This document shows positions 10,824 through 21,176 of a stretch of 64,000 bases of DNA, piece by piece. The first letter of the stretch is position 1. Every line of letters begins with the position of its first letter. The notes below the pieces were generated by a model that worked only from the letters and a program-made list of their open reading frames with translations, was not told the DNA's origin and ran no database searches. The stretch is taken from contig CAWCOL010000009.1 of NCBI GenBank assembly GCA_963797175.1, positions 992,001 to 1,056,000 of the forward strand. Direction: 5' to 3'. This DNA is from DATLLN01 sp963797175. Its GTDB lineage: Bacteria > Actinomycetota > Thermoleophilia > Gaiellales > JAICJC01. A program made the position numbers and the translations under genes.

Positions 10824-13330
10824 GGCGGGCTCCCTCGGCGTCCACGAACACCGGATCGCACACCTGGGCGGCGACCGCGCCTCCGGGCAGCGGCGCGTGC
10901 ACAGTCTCGCCGTGCCGCTCGCGGCCGCGGCGCAGCAGCGCCAGCGCGAACGGCCGCCCCAGCGCGGCGCTGTCGTAGGACGACGTGACGTGGCCGAGCA
11001 TCGTCATCGGCACGGGCTGACCCGGGTCGTCCACCAGCTGGGCGCCCTCCGGCAGCCGCCGCTCGGGCAGCAGGCCGACCAGCTGCTTGCGGTCGGTGCG
11101 CGCGGTGTCGGCGCGGCGCAGCGACCGGCCGCCGACGAACGGCTTGGTGCGGGACACGATCCACTCCATGCCCAGGTCGATCGGCGTGACCGTGCCGTCC
11201 GTGTCCTGGCCGACGATGACGAAGCCCTTCTCGGCGCGCAGCACGTGCATCGTCTCGGTGCCGTAGGCGGTCACGCCCAGAGGCCCGCCGCTCGCCCACA
11301 GCGCCTCCCACAGCCTCAGGCCGTCGGTGCCGGCCACGCTCACCTCGAAGGCCAGCTCGCCCGAGAACGAGACGCGGGCGATCCGGGCCGGGATCCCGGC
11401 GACCTCGCCCTCGCGCAGCGCCATGAAGCCGAACGCCTCGCGGGACAGGTCGATCGCCGTCAGCGCCGCCAGCAGCTCACGCGACCGCGGGCCGACCACC
11501 GCCACCGTCGCCAGCTGCTCGGTGACCGACGTCAGGTGCACGCGCAGCTCGGGCCACTCGGTCTGGAGCCACTCCTCCATCCAGTCCAGCACCGCCGCGG
11601 CGTTGCCGGTGGTGGTCGTGGTCAGGAACCGGTCCTCGTCCAGCCGCATGGCGACGCCGTCGTCGAACACCATGCCGTCGGCATGGCACATCAGGCCGTA
11701 CCGGCAGCGGCCGACCGCCAGCGTGTCGAACGCGTTGGTGTAGAGCCGGTTCAGGAGCTCGGCCGCGTCCGGCCCCTGGACGTCGATCTTGCCCAGCGTG
11801 GAGGCGTCCATCATCGCCACCGCCTCGCGGGCCGCGGCGCACTCGCGCAGCACCGCCGCGTGCAGGTCCTCGCCCGCCTGCGGGTAGTACCAGGGCCGCT
11901 TCCACTGGCCGACGTCCTCGAAGACGGCGCCGGCCGCGACGTGCCAGGGGTGGATCGGCGTCGTCCGCACCGGATCGAACAGCTCGCCCCGGCCGCGCCC
12001 CGCCAGGACGGCGAACGGCACCGGCTCGACCGGCGGCCGCGTCGTGGACGTCCCCACGGCGGCAATGTCCGTGCCCAGCAGCTCCGCGGCGATGGCGGCG
12101 GCGTTGACCTTGGCCGTCCGCCCCTGGTCGGCGCCGGTGCCCGCCAGCGTCAGCCGCTTGACGTGCTCGATCGAGCGCAGCCCCGCGTCCACGGCCCGGC
12201 GCAGGTCGGCGGCGGTGACATCGCGGTGCAGGTCGACGTAGGCGTCCTCGTCGCGCTCGCCCGTCAGCCAGCAGGCCTGGACGGCGGGCAGCCCCTCGCC
12301 CGCCGCCGCTCCGGCGATCCGCTGCCCCGGCAGCGGCCGCTCGGCGACGAAGCAGCACCGCTCCGCGTCCCAGCGGACGGCGCCGCGGCGGTGGCTGTGC
12401 AGGTCGAGGCGCGGGTCGAAGCCGCCCGAGACGCCCAGCAGGTCGCACTCGATCCGCTCCACCGATCCCGGGCAGTCGGGACGGCCGACCAGCACGGCCT
12501 CCAGCCGGCCGGCGCCCTCGGCGGCCAGCACGACGCGGCCCTCGCGGGCATCGACCACGACCGCCCCCAGCGCCCTGCCCGCGTCGGCGCCGGCGTCGTT
12601 GTTGCAGAACACGCAGGGCCGCTCGGCGGCCAGCGCGAAGCGCTCCAGGTAGGTGCGGGCGGCCGACGCCAGCATCACGCCGGGCAGGTCGTTGCCGGGG
12701 AACACGATCGGCCGCTCGCGCGCCCCGGTCGCGATCACGACCCGTTCGGCGCGCACCTGCCAGAGCCTGCGGCGGTGAGCATCCAGCCGCTGGAGGAGCA
12801 TCACCAGGTTGTCGTCGTAGCTGCCGAAGGCGACGGTGCGGTCGAGCGCGACGACCTCGCCCGCCACCGGCCCGATCGGCAGGAAGTCGCGATCGCAGAT
12901 GAGGACGCGGTCGCCCCGGGCGCCGGCCTCGCGTGCGGCGTCCAGGCCGGCCGCGGCCGGCGCCGACGACCAGCAGCTCGCAGTGGTGGTGGCGGCGGTC
13001 GTGGCGGGCGCCGTCGTCCCCGGCCAGGCGGCCGACCCCGCCCAGCGGCCGTGCGGCAAGACCGTCCACCGCCTCGACCAGCGTGGCCGCGACCATCGGC
13101 TCCTCGCGCGGCAGCTCGAGCTGCACGAACGCGTTCGGCTCCTCGTCACCGGCCGAGAACACGCCCCGCGGCCGGCCGTGCACCGTGCTGCGGGCGACGA
13201 CGTCGATGCCGGCCGCGAGCAGCGCCGAGGCCAGCGTGTCGCCCGGGTGGGCGGGCAGCTCGCGCCCGTCCCAGTGCAGCGTCAGCTCGGTCGAGCGGTC
13301 GATCAGGCCGCCCTCCGGCAGCCGCCTCAC
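10813..13330 (-). pseudogene. soxA: Sarcosine oxidase alpha subunit, one apparent frameshift
   Basis: The product (about 839 residues) demethylates sarcosine with SoxB, D and G: an N-terminal 2Fe-2S-like/hydrogen-cyanide-synthase-like region (HWDGRELPAHPGDTLASALLAAGIDVV), an FAD/NAD Rossmann part (IVFPGNDLPGVMLASAARTYL), the linker DLHRDVTAADL with GTGADQGRT, and a C-terminal THF-binding GcvT domain (from about residue 440) that captures formaldehyde as methylene-THF. The frame starts with GTG 13330, overlapping soxD, then shifts near 12965 inside the dinucleotide-binding loop: VVGAG is in one frame and AAGLDAAREAG in another. Two bases appear to be missing where GAGPAAG is expected. Either a sequencing error or a real lesion. 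Confidence 0.88.
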
Positions 13331-13575
13331 GGCCGCTCGCCCAGCTCGTGGCTGACCGTGTCGCGCACGACGGTGAACCAGCGCCGGCAGCCGTGCTGGT
13401 GCACCCAGCGCTCGGCCCGCGGGCCCTTCGGGTTGTCCCGGTAGAAGAGGTAGCGGCTCCACGCACGGTCGGAAAGCGCCTCCGGGTCGGCCGGGTAGGC
13501 GACGTCCGCCTGGCCGCCGTAGCGGAACTCGGTCTCGTCGCGCGCACCGCAGTGGGGGCAGCGGATCAGCAGCAT
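13327..13575 (-). CDS. soxD: Sarcosine oxidase delta subunit
   Basis: An 82-residue zinc-binding delta subunit. The expected ligands are at the positions known from other heterotetrameric enzymes: Cys6 and Cys9 (CPHCG), His59 and Cys63 (VHQHGCRRWF). The sequence ARDETEFRYGGQAD follows the first pair, also typical. The gene overlaps soxB upstream (ATGA at 13572-13575 region) and soxA downstream (GTGA). It is structural in the alpha-beta-gamma-delta complex. Confidence 0.93.
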   Translation of the reverse strand: MLLIRCPHCGARDETEFRYGGQADVAYPADPEALSDRAWSRYLFYRDNPKGPRAERWVHQHGCRRWFTVVRDTVSHELGERP

Positions 13576-14784
13576 CAGTGCGCCACCGCGGCCGCGCCGT
13601 GCTCGTCGATCAGCGCGCCCGTCTCGAACCGCTCCAGCGAGAACGGCCGGTTCAGCTCGTGGGCGCCGCCGGTGGCCAGCGTCCAGGCGTAGACCCAGCC
13701 CGACCCCGGCGTCGCCTTGAACCCGCCCGTGCCCCACCCGCAGTTGACGAACAGCCCGTCCACGCCGGTCGGCCCGATGATCGGCGAGGCGTCCGGGCAG
13801 ACGTCGACGATGCCGCCCCAGGTGCGCAGCACGTGCGCTCGGGCGAACACGGGGAAGAGCTCGCAGGCGGCCGCCATCTGGTGCTCGATCACGTGGAACG
13901 AGCCGCGCTGCGCGTAGGAGGTGTAGCTGTCGATGCCGGCCCCCATCACCAGCTCGCCCTTGTGCGCCTGGCTGACGTAGACGTGCACGGCGTTGCTCAT
14001 GACGACGCAGCCGAGCACGGGCTCGAGCAGCTCCGAGACCAGCGCCTGGAGGGGGTGGCTCTGGATCGGCAGCTCGACGCCCGCCATCTCCGCCAGCACC
14101 GACGAGTGGCCGGCCGCGCACAGCCCGATCCGCCCCGCGCCGATCCGCCCGCGCGTCGTCTCGCACGGCGACGGCCCGGCCCGCCTCCAGCTCGATGCCG
14201 GTCACCTCGCAGTCCTGGATCAGGTGGACGCCCAGCCGGGAGGCCGCGCGGGCGACCGCGAAGATCAGCGCATCGTGGCGGGCGATGCCGCCGCGGCGCT
14301 GCAGCGTCGCACCCAGCACCGGGTAGCGGATGTCCGGCGACGTGTTGACGACGGGGCAGAACTCCTTGACGCCCTCGGCGTCCAGCAGCTCGGCGTCCAC
14401 GCCGTTCAGCCGGTTGGCATGGACGCGCCGCTCGGCCTCGCGCAGGTCGCCCAGGTTGTGGCACAGGTTGAGCACGCCGCGCTGGTCGAACAGCACGTCA
14501 TAGTCGAGCTCCTCGGCGAGGCCCTCCCACAGCTTCAGCGAGTGCTCGTAGATCGCCGCGCTCTCGTCCCACAGGTAGTTGGAGCGGATCACCGTGGTGT
14601 TGCGCACGGCGTTGCCCCCGCCCAGCCAGCCCCGCTCCAGCACCGCGACGTCGCGGATGCCGTGCACCTTGGCCAGGTAGTAGGCGGTGAACAGGCCGTG
14701 GCCGCCGCCGCCCACCACGACGACGTCGTAGGACGGGCGCGGCTCCGGGCTCGTCCACAGCACGCCGGGGCCGTCAGGGTGCAT
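13575..14784 (-). pseudogene. soxB: Sarcosine oxidase beta subunit, one apparent frameshift
   Basis: The beta subunit (about 403 residues) holds FAD, where sarcosine is oxidised, and covalent FMN. Visible are the FAD loop VVVVGGGGHGLFTAYYLAK near residue 20, RGWLGGGNAVRNTTVIRSNY, and GGIARHD with the histidine expected to bind FMN. The C-terminal part (ELPIQSHPLQALVSE, WGGIVDVCPDASPIIGPT, NCGWGTGGFKATPGSG) is in another frame. The shift is near 14157: after AVAVR one extra base breaks TTRGRIGAGRIGLCAAGHSS. A paralogue at 59663-60874 is intact. Starts at ATG 14784, 11 nt inside the GFA gene end. Confidence 0.88.
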
Positions 14785-15187
14785 CGGCCACGGCTCCGGC
14801 GCCGCCGGGGTGGCGGGGCAGCCCGTCCTCCGGCAGCTCGTAGTAGTCGCCCTTCTGCGCCGTGTGGATGTGCGCGATCGTGCGCAGGCCGGTCGGCTCG
14901 TCCAGCGTCCCGGCGGCGATGCTGACGGTCGGCCGCTCCGGCGCGTCCCAGAACAGGCTGGAGCCGCAGGCCGTGCAGAACCCGCGGCGGGCCCCGGCGT
15001 CGCTCCGCGGCGAGTCGAACCAGCGCAGCTCGGAGCCGGTCACGGTCAGCTGCTCGCGGCGGACGGCCGTCGCCGCGCAGACGTGGCCGTGCCAGCGGCG
15101 GCACTCGTGGCAGTGGCACACGATCACGTCACGCAGAGGACCGGAGATCTCGTAGCGCACGGCGCCGCACAGGCAGCCGCCGGTCAT
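14774..15187 (-). CDS. GFA/CENP-V family zinc protein
   Basis: A 137-residue protein of the glutathione-dependent formaldehyde-activating (GFA) family. It has three cysteine groups that bind two zincs: GGCLCGAVRYE at the N-terminus, CHCHECRRWHGH near residue 24 and GFCTACGSSLFW near residue 69. GFA proteins have been linked to formaldehyde adduct formation and other thiol chemistry, though most are uncharacterised. Its place between the alcohol dehydrogenase and sarcosine oxidase genes suggests a role in handling formaldehyde that escapes THF capture. Overlaps neighbours on both sides. Confidence 0.85.
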   Translation of the reverse strand: MTGGCLCGAVRYEISGPLRDVIVCHCHECRRWHGHVCAATAVRREQLTVTGSELRWFDSPRSDAGARRGFCTACGSSLFWDAPERPTVSIAAGTLDEPTGLRTIAHIHTAQKGDYYELPEDGLPRHPGGAGAVADAP

Positions 15188-16293
15188 GCCGGCTCCAGCA
15201 CGACGCGGGTCGCCTCGCCGCTTCGCACCGCGTCAACGGCCGCACCGACCTCGGACAGCGGCAGCCGGTGGGTGATCAGCCGGTCGAGCGGCAGCCGGCC
15301 GCGGCGGTAGAGGTCGAGGATCAGCGGGAAGTCGCGGTCGGGCCGGGCCGAGCCGTAGATCGACCCCAGCACGCGGCGCTCCATGCGCGGGATCGAGAGC
15401 GCGGGCAACACCAGCTCGGCGTCGGCGCGGGGGATGCCGGCCAGCACCGCGGCGCCGCGCTTGCGGGTCGAGCCGAACGCGGCCCGCATCGACGCCGGAC
15501 GGCCGGTGGTCTCGATCGCGTAGTCCACGCCGCCGCCGGTCGCCTCCACCACGCGGGCCGCCACCTGGTCGGGATCGCCCTCGAACCGCACCGTCCCGGT
15601 CGCGCCCAGCCCGGCCGCGCGCTCCAGCCGCAGCTCGCGCCCGTCAACGGCCACCACCTGGCCGGCTCCCGCGGCGAGCGCGCCCAGCACGGCCGAGAGC
15701 CCGGTGCCACCCAGCCCGAACACGGCGACCCGGTCGCCCGGCCGGACGCCGGCGGTGCGCCAGACGGCGCACACCCCGCTGGTGACGGCGCAGCCCAGCA
15801 GCGCCGCGATCTCGAACGGCACCTCGTCGGGGATGCGGACGCACGAGCGGGCCGGGACGACCGCCTGCTCGGCGAAGGAGGAGAGGAAGCAGTAGTGGTG
15901 GACGGCCGCGCCGCCGAACGAGAGCCGGGTGGTGCCGTCCAGCAGCCCGCCGCGCAGCATCATCGGCCAGGCGGTGCCGCACAGGTGCGGGAGGTCGCGG
16001 AGACACTCCTCGCAGGTACCGCAGTAGGGCGCCCAGGAGAGTGCGACGTGGTCGCCTGCGGCCAGGCCCGTGACGCCGGCGCCCAGCTCCTCGACCACCC
16101 CGGCGCCCTCGTGGCCCGGCACCACCGGGCAGGGGACGTCCACGCTGCCATCGAGCACGTTGAGGTCGTCCGAGCAGACCCCGCTGGCGTGCAGCCGCAC
16201 CCGCACCTCGCCCGGGCCGGGCGGCGCCAGCTCGAGATCGACGACGCGGAGCGGCGTCCCCGGCGCGGGCAGCAGGGCGGCGCGCACGGTCAC
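15184..16293 (-). CDS. Zinc-dependent alcohol dehydrogenase, formaldehyde dehydrogenase-like
   Basis: A 369-residue medium-chain dehydrogenase. Catalytic zinc ligands are Cys (HASGVCSDDLNVL) and GHEGAGVVEELG; the structural zinc loop is CGTCEECLRDLPHLC near residue 92. The coenzyme site is VFGLGGTGLSAVLGA followed by VAVDGR, so NAD is preferred (Asp at the strand end). It resembles thiol-dependent formaldehyde dehydrogenases (class III and mycothiol types). In this operon it likely oxidises a formaldehyde-thiol adduct made during methyl group oxidation; the substrate is inference. GTG start, 4-nt overlap with the dimethylglycine oxidase gene. Confidence 0.82.
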   Translation of the reverse strand: MTVRAALLPAPGTPLRVVDLELAPPGPGEVRVRLHASGVCSDDLNVLDGSVDVPCPVVPGHEGAGVVEELGAGVTGLAAGDHVALSWAPYCGTCEECLRDLPHLCGTAWPMMLRGGLLDGTTRLSFGGAAVHHYCFLSSFAEQAVVPARSCVRIPDEVPFEIAALLGCAVTSGVCAVWRTAGVRPGDRVAVFGLGGTGLSAVLGALAAGAGQVVAVDGRELRLERAAGLGATGTVRFEGDPDQVAARVVEATGGGVDYAIETTGRPASMRAAFGSTRKRGAAVLAGIPRADAELVLPALSIPRMERRVLGSIYGSARPDRDFPLILDLYRRGRLPLDRLITHRLPLSEVGAAVDAVRSGEATRVVLEPA

Positions 16294-18731
16294 GCCCGCA
16301 GGCGCTCCCCGGCCGGGTCGTAGAGCGGCTCGGCGGTGACGGTGCCCTCAACGCGGCGGTCGAAGATGCCGACCGCGACGCGGCTGCCGGGCTCGGCCAG
16401 CTCGGCCGGCAGGTAGCCGTAGACGATGCTCTGTCCGACGGTGTAGCCGAAGTTCGCGCTGGTCACGTACCCGACCGCGCGGCGCCCGTCCAGCAGCGGC
16501 TCGTAGCCGAGCGGCGCGGCATCCGGGTCGTCCAGCACGATCGCGCACAGGCGCCGGGCGGGCGGGCCCTGCTCGCGAGCGCGGAGCACCGCCTCGCGAC
16601 CGACGAACGAGGACTTGGCGAGGCTGACCGTGAAGCCCAGGCCGCATTCGTCGGGGGTGTGCTCGGTGTGCATATCCACCCCGGCGAAGCGATAGCCCTT
16701 CTCGACCCGCAGCGAGTCGAAGGCGCCCGTTCCGACCGGCGCCGCGCCCAGCGGCCGGCCCGCCTCGAGCAGCGTGTCCCACAGCCAACGCCCGTGTTCG
16801 GACGCGACGTAGAGCTCCCAGCCCAGCTCGCCGGCGTAGGAGATGCGCAGCGCGTGCGCCGGCACCGGGCCGAGCTCGACCGGCCGCGCATCCAGATAGG
16901 GGAAGGAGAGGTCGTCGTCGCAGATCGCGCACATCAGGTCGCGGGCACGCGGGCCCCACACGCCCAGCACGGCCATCGCCGACGTCACCTCGGTCATCCG
17001 CACGCCCCCGCCCTCGGGCAGCAGCCGCCGCAGCCAGGCCAGGTCGCGCGGGCCGGAGCCACCGCCGGTGACGACCAGGAAGCGGTCCTCCGCCAGCCGC
17101 GTCACGGTCAGGTCGCAGACGACGCCGCCGTGGTGGTCGAGCACCGTCGTATAGACGATGCGGCCCACCGGCCGGTCCATCTGCGACGCGCACACCCGGT
17201 TGAGCCATTCCACCGCGCCCGACCCGGCCACCTCGACCTTGGTGAACGGCGTCAGGTCGACGATCCCTGCCGCCTCCCGGGTCGCCTGGTGCTCGCGGCC
17301 GATGATCGGCGACCAGTGCCGCGCCGCCCACGCGTCGCGGTGCTGCACGTGCGGCGGCTCGGGCAGCGCCTTGTTGGCGCCGAACCACAACGCCCGCTCC
17401 CACCCGGCGCTCTCGATCAGCTCCGCGCCGGCCTCCTCGAAGCGCTGGTGGTACGGCGTGCAGCGCAGGCCGCGGGGGTGCTCCATCTGCTGGAGCGGGT
17501 GGATGATGTCGTAGACCTCGATGTACTGCTGCTTGCCGCGCGCCCGCACGTAGGAGCGGGTGACGGCGTGGCGCTGGAAGCGGTCGGGGCTGCACAGCCT
17601 CAGGTCGACCTCGCTCCGCCCGGTCGTCATCAGCTCGGCGACGGCCCGTCCGGAGCCGCCGGCGTGCGTCACCCAGATGCCCTCGGCCAGCCACAGCCCG
17701 GGCACGTGCGAGGACGGGCCGAGCACGGGGTAGCCGTCCGGCGAGAACGAGAAGTGGCCGTTGAAGGGATCGACCAGCGGGCAGTCGCGCAGCGGCGGCA
17801 TCAGCGTGTTGGCCGCGTCGCGGGCGTCGGCGAAGTGCTCGGGGGTGAAGTCGCTCTGCGCCGTCGAGTGGCCGTCGGCGTCGCGGGCGAACTCGTGCGG
17901 GTCGATCGGCAGCGGTGCGTGCCGGTAGGCCCCGATGCCGTAGCCGTCGTGCCGCTGGCGGAAGTACATCGAGCGGTCCTGGTGGCGCAGGATCGGGTGG
18001 GCAGCCTCGGAGTCGGCACCGGCCAGCTCGGCCACCGGCGGCGTCCACGCGAACAGGTGCTGCATCGGCTGGAGCGGGATCGGCACGCCGCACATCCGGG
18101 CCAGCTCCGGGCCCCAGATGCCGGCGCAGACCAGCACCGTCGCCGTCGCGATCGTCCCTTCCGTGGTCTCCACCGCGCGCACGCCCCCGCCGTCGCGGAC
18201 GATCGCCGTCACCGGCGTCCCGCCGTGGAACTCGGCGCCGCGGGCCTCGGCCTCACGCCGCAGCGCGGCGCACACGTTGCCCGCCTTGGCGAGGCCGTCG
18301 CGGGTCACGTGCAGGCCGCCCAGGATGGCGCCGGGGTCGATCAGGGGGATGTGCGAGGCGACGCCCGCCGGATCGAGCACCTCGCCGGCGATGCCGACCG
18401 CGGCCAGGTAGGCGCGGCGGCGATGGCACTCGGCCAGGCGCTCGGGCGTCGTGGCCACCTCGATGCCGCCCACCTCCAGCCATGTCCGCAGCTCCGGCGC
18501 GTCCAGCTCGCGGTAGAGGTCGGTCGAGTCGCGGGCCAGCAGCTCGAGCGTGCGCGAGGCGTTGGCGTGGAACACCAGGCCGGGCGCGTGGAAGGTCGAG
18601 CCGCCGGTGTGCTCCAGCGGGCCCTGGTCCACCACCACCACGTTGCGCAGGCCCATCCGGGTCAGGTGATGCGCAGCGCTGCACCCGACGATGCCCGCAC
18701 CGACGACGACGACGTCAGCTCGCTTGCGCAT
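16290..18731 (-). CDS. Dimethylglycine oxidase/dehydrogenase (FAD + THF-binding)
   Basis: An 813-residue two-domain flavoenzyme closely matching Arthrobacter dimethylglycine oxidase as I recall it. The FAD loop VVVVGAGIVGCSAAHHL starts at residue 7, and GGSTFHAPGLVFH carries the histidine (48) that binds FAD covalently in this family. The shared segments ILGGLHVTRDGLA, LRHQDRSMYFR and GFNG-like DPFNGHFSFSPDGYPVLG follow. From about residue 430 a GcvT-type domain binds THF and traps the removed methyl as methylene-THF. Reaction: N,N-dimethylglycine to sarcosine. It sits directly upstream of the sarcosine oxidase genes, which take the next step. Overlaps the DUF1638 gene. Confidence 0.9.
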   Translation of the reverse strand: MRKRADVVVVGAGIVGCSAAHHLTRMGLRNVVVVDQGPLEHTGGSTFHAPGLVFHANASRTLELLARDSTDLYRELDAPELRTWLEVGGIEVATTPERLAECHRRRAYLAAVGIAGEVLDPAGVASHIPLIDPGAILGGLHVTRDGLAKAGNVCAALRREAEARGAEFHGGTPVTAIVRDGGGVRAVETTEGTIATATVLVCAGIWGPELARMCGVPIPLQPMQHLFAWTPPVAELAGADSEAAHPILRHQDRSMYFRQRHDGYGIGAYRHAPLPIDPHEFARDADGHSTAQSDFTPEHFADARDAANTLMPPLRDCPLVDPFNGHFSFSPDGYPVLGPSSHVPGLWLAEGIWVTHAGGSGRAVAELMTTGRSEVDLRLCSPDRFQRHAVTRSYVRARGKQQYIEVYDIIHPLQQMEHPRGLRCTPYHQRFEEAGAELIESAGWERALWFGANKALPEPPHVQHRDAWAARHWSPIIGREHQATREAAGIVDLTPFTKVEVAGSGAVEWLNRVCASQMDRPVGRIVYTTVLDHHGGVVCDLTVTRLAEDRFLVVTGGGSGPRDLAWLRRLLPEGGGVRMTEVTSAMAVLGVWGPRARDLMCAICDDDLSFPYLDARPVELGPVPAHALRISYAGELGWELYVASEHGRWLWDTLLEAGRPLGAAPVGTGAFDSLRVEKGYRFAGVDMHTEHTPDECGLGFTVSLAKSSFVGREAVLRAREQGPPARRLCAIVLDDPDAAPLGYEPLLDGRRAVGYVTSANFGYTVGQSIVYGYLPAELAEPGSRVAVGIFDRRVEGTVTAEPLYDPAGERLRA

Positions 18732-19326
18732 GCTCCGCTCCCTCTCCGATCAGCAGCTCCAGCTGCCGCTCCAGGCCGTCCTCGCCGACCTCGGCGACCT
18801 CCAGCGGCAGGCCCAGCATCGCCGCGGCGCGCTCGGCGTCGCGGCGCAGCCGCGGCGTCGGCCGCTGGGCCAGCCAGACCACCCGCGTGTAGTTGCCGAA
18901 GTAGCTGTCGCGCAGGTCGGGGTGGCGGTCGAGGCCGAGCGAGCGCCACACGGTGCGGTCGAAGCTGCGGGCCAGGAAGTCGGTCAGGAAGTAGGTGCCC
19001 GGCTGCTCAGCGCTCGCCCGGCGCACGGCCTCGCGGCCGAAGACGTCGTAGCAGTGGTCGCCGGCCAGGCGGGCCACGCCGCGCTCCGCCAGCACCGCGT
19101 CGAGGGCGCCGTAGCTGCCGCAGTCGGCGTAGGCGACGGCCAGCAGGCGGTGGCGGCCGGCCAGCCGGTCGAGCAGCTCGGCCACCGCCGGGGCGATCCG
19201 CTCGGGACGGTTGTGCAGCTCCGGCGGCAGCGGGTGCAGCTCGACGTCCCAGCCACGGCGCGCGGCGATCGCCGTCACGTGCACCGACAGCGCCCCGCAG
19301 GCGACGATGCCGACCGCGGCGCTCAC
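18715..19326 (-). CDS. DUF1638 protein of corrinoid methyltransferase clusters
   Basis: A 203-residue DUF1638 protein beginning with GTG at 19326 (VGIVACGALSVHVTAIAARR). It has the family's LLAVAYADCGSYGALDAVL and GDHCYDVFGREAVRR segments with conserved cysteines, and GTYFLTDFLARSFDRTVW. The biochemical role is not established; the family recurs beside MttB-type methyltransferases, corrinoid proteins and RamA-like activases, as it does here, so a helper role in corrinoid methyl transfer is plausible. Overlaps both neighbours. Confidence 0.82.
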   Translation of the reverse strand: MSAAVGIVACGALSVHVTAIAARRGWDVELHPLPPELHNRPERIAPAVAELLDRLAGRHRLLAVAYADCGSYGALDAVLAERGVARLAGDHCYDVFGREAVRRASAEQPGTYFLTDFLARSFDRTVWRSLGLDRHPDLRDSYFGNYTRVVWLAQRPTPRLRRDAERAAAMLGLPLEVAEVGEDGLERQLELLIGEGAEHAQAS

Positions 19327-21176
19327 GACGGGAACGCCAGCTGGTCGATGAACACGTCCTGGAAGTCGGCGCGCCCGGACAGCTCGACGTACTCGACCTC
19401 GTCCAGGATGGCGTCCGCCGCCGCCCGCTCGCGGATCGACAGCGCGCACATCTTGGCGCCCTCGCCGGCGACGTTGCCGGCCGAGACGATACGAGGCAGG
19501 GCGAGGTGCGGCACCAGGCCGATCCGCACCGCCGCGCCGGGCGAGAGGTAGGAGCCGAAGGAGCCCGCCAGCAGCACCTGGGAGATGTCGCCGACCTCGA
19601 CGCCCAGCTCCTGGACGAGCGTCATCCAGCCGGTCGCGATCGCCGCCTTGGCGAACTGGAGCTCGCGCACGTCGCGCTGGGAGAGGTAGACGGCGTTGGC
19701 CGGGTCATCGCCGCGCCAGGCCAGCACGAAGACGCGCTCCTCGCCCACCCGCACCAGCCGCCGGGCGAGCACCGGCCAGCGCTCGGCGGCCACCTCGTCC
19801 GGCACGTAGCGGCCCGAGCTGTCGATCATGCCGATGCCGACCAGCTGGGCGACGGCGTCCACCAGCCCCGACCCGCACATGCCGACCGGGTCGGCGTCGC
19901 CGATCACCTCCAGGGTCAGGTCGTCGTCGACGATGCCGACGCCCTCAATCGCGCCCTCGGCGGCACGCATGCCGCAGCGGATCTGCGCCGCCTCGAACGC
20001 GGGCCCGGCCGGCGCGGCCGTCGACACCACCCGCTCGCTCGAGCCCAGCGCGATCTCGCTGTTGGTACCGACGTCGATGAAGAGGCGCAGCCTGCGGTCG
20101 CGGGTGACGCCGGTCGCCAGCAGCCCGGCGACGATGTCGCCGCCCACGTAGGCGCCCAGCGAGGGCAGCACCACGGCCGGCGCGCGGGGGTGGGCGCGGA
20201 CGCCGAAGTCCGCCGCTGTCGCCGGCGGCAGCCGCCGCGCGGCCACCACGAACGGCGCCATCGAGAGCGGCTCGGGGTCGATGCCGAGCGCGATCTGGGT
20301 CATGGTCACGTTGCCGCAGACGACGATCTCGTAGACCTCGCGGGCCTCGACGCCGCCCTCCTCGCAGACCTCCTGGGCGAGCTGGTTGAGCGTCTCGTGC
20401 GCACGGTTCTGGAGCAGCTCGAGCGCGTCCGGGTCGGTCATCGTCGCCGAGACGCGGGAGATCACGTCGGCGCCGAACGGCTGCTGCCGGTTCAGCATCG
20501 AGCGGACGGCCAGCGGCTGGCCCGTGCCCAGGTCGAGCAGCGTCGCCACCACCGTCGTGGTGCCCAGGTCGAACGCGATCGCGTGCCGGCGGTCGGTGGT
20601 GTCGCCGGGCTCGACGTCCAGCAGCAGGTCGTCGCAGATCACCGCAGTCACGTTGTAGTCGGACGCGCGCAGGGCGCCGCCCAGGTGGCGCACGGCGTCC
20701 AGCTCCACCCGCAGCTCGAGGTCGTCGATCGCGGCCAGCACCCGCTCCAGGTCGGACGTCTGGTCCTCCAGGCTGGGCTCCTCCAGCTCCAGGTAGCGCT
20801 TCTGCACCGCGGGCCGCAGGATGACGTGGCGGCCGACGCCGACCAGCGCCGCCTTCGGCCGCGTCTGGAGCGGCGGCACCTCGATCGCCAGATCGGCCTG
20901 CGCGATCGCGCGGCAGGCCAGCCGCCATCCCTCACGCAGCTCGCCCGGGTGGAAGGCCCGCGGGTCGAGCGTGTCGATCGGCACGTCGCCGTCGGTCACC
21001 CGCACCTTGCACTTGCGGCAGGTGCCGTGGCCGCCGCAGGTCGAGTCGATGGCGATGCCGTTCCAGCTGGCGGCGTCGAAGACGGTCGTGCCCGCGGGCA
21101 CGCGCACCTCGGCGCCGTCGGGGCTGAAGGTCAGCCGCACGCGGCCGGTGCCCGCTTCGACGGCGCCCGCGCTCAC
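19323..21176 (-). CDS. RamA-like corrinoid activation protein (2Fe-2S + ASKHA ATPase)
   Basis: A 617-residue protein that reduces inactive Co(II) corrinoid proteins back to Co(I) using ATP. The N-terminus is a plant-type ferredoxin domain with cysteines at 47, 53, 56 and 88 (STCGGHGTCRKCKV, WRLACRAI). The rest is the ASKHA-fold DUF4445 region: AFDLGTTTVVATLLDL, CGNVTMTQIALGI, RLFIDVGTNSEIALG and VLLAGSFGSYLSPGAA. This is the type of activase used by aerobic and acetogenic methyltransferase systems; unlike archaeal RamA the cluster is 2Fe-2S. Its partner would be the corrinoid protein at 22911-23579. GTG start, 4-nt overlaps on both sides. Confidence 0.9.
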   Translation of the reverse strand: MSAGAVEAGTGRVRLTFSPDGAEVRVPAGTTVFDAASWNGIAIDSTCGGHGTCRKCKVRVTDGDVPIDTLDPRAFHPGELREGWRLACRAIAQADLAIEVPPLQTRPKAALVGVGRHVILRPAVQKRYLELEEPSLEDQTSDLERVLAAIDDLELRVELDAVRHLGGALRASDYNVTAVICDDLLLDVEPGDTTDRRHAIAFDLGTTTVVATLLDLGTGQPLAVRSMLNRQQPFGADVISRVSATMTDPDALELLQNRAHETLNQLAQEVCEEGGVEAREVYEIVVCGNVTMTQIALGIDPEPLSMAPFVVAARRLPPATAADFGVRAHPRAPAVVLPSLGAYVGGDIVAGLLATGVTRDRRLRLFIDVGTNSEIALGSSERVVSTAAPAGPAFEAAQIRCGMRAAEGAIEGVGIVDDDLTLEVIGDADPVGMCGSGLVDAVAQLVGIGMIDSSGRYVPDEVAAERWPVLARRLVRVGEERVFVLAWRGDDPANAVYLSQRDVRELQFAKAAIATGWMTLVQELGVEVGDISQVLLAGSFGSYLSPGAAVRIGLVPHLALPRIVSAGNVAGEGAKMCALSIRERAAADAILDEVEYVELSGRADFQDVFIDQLAFPS

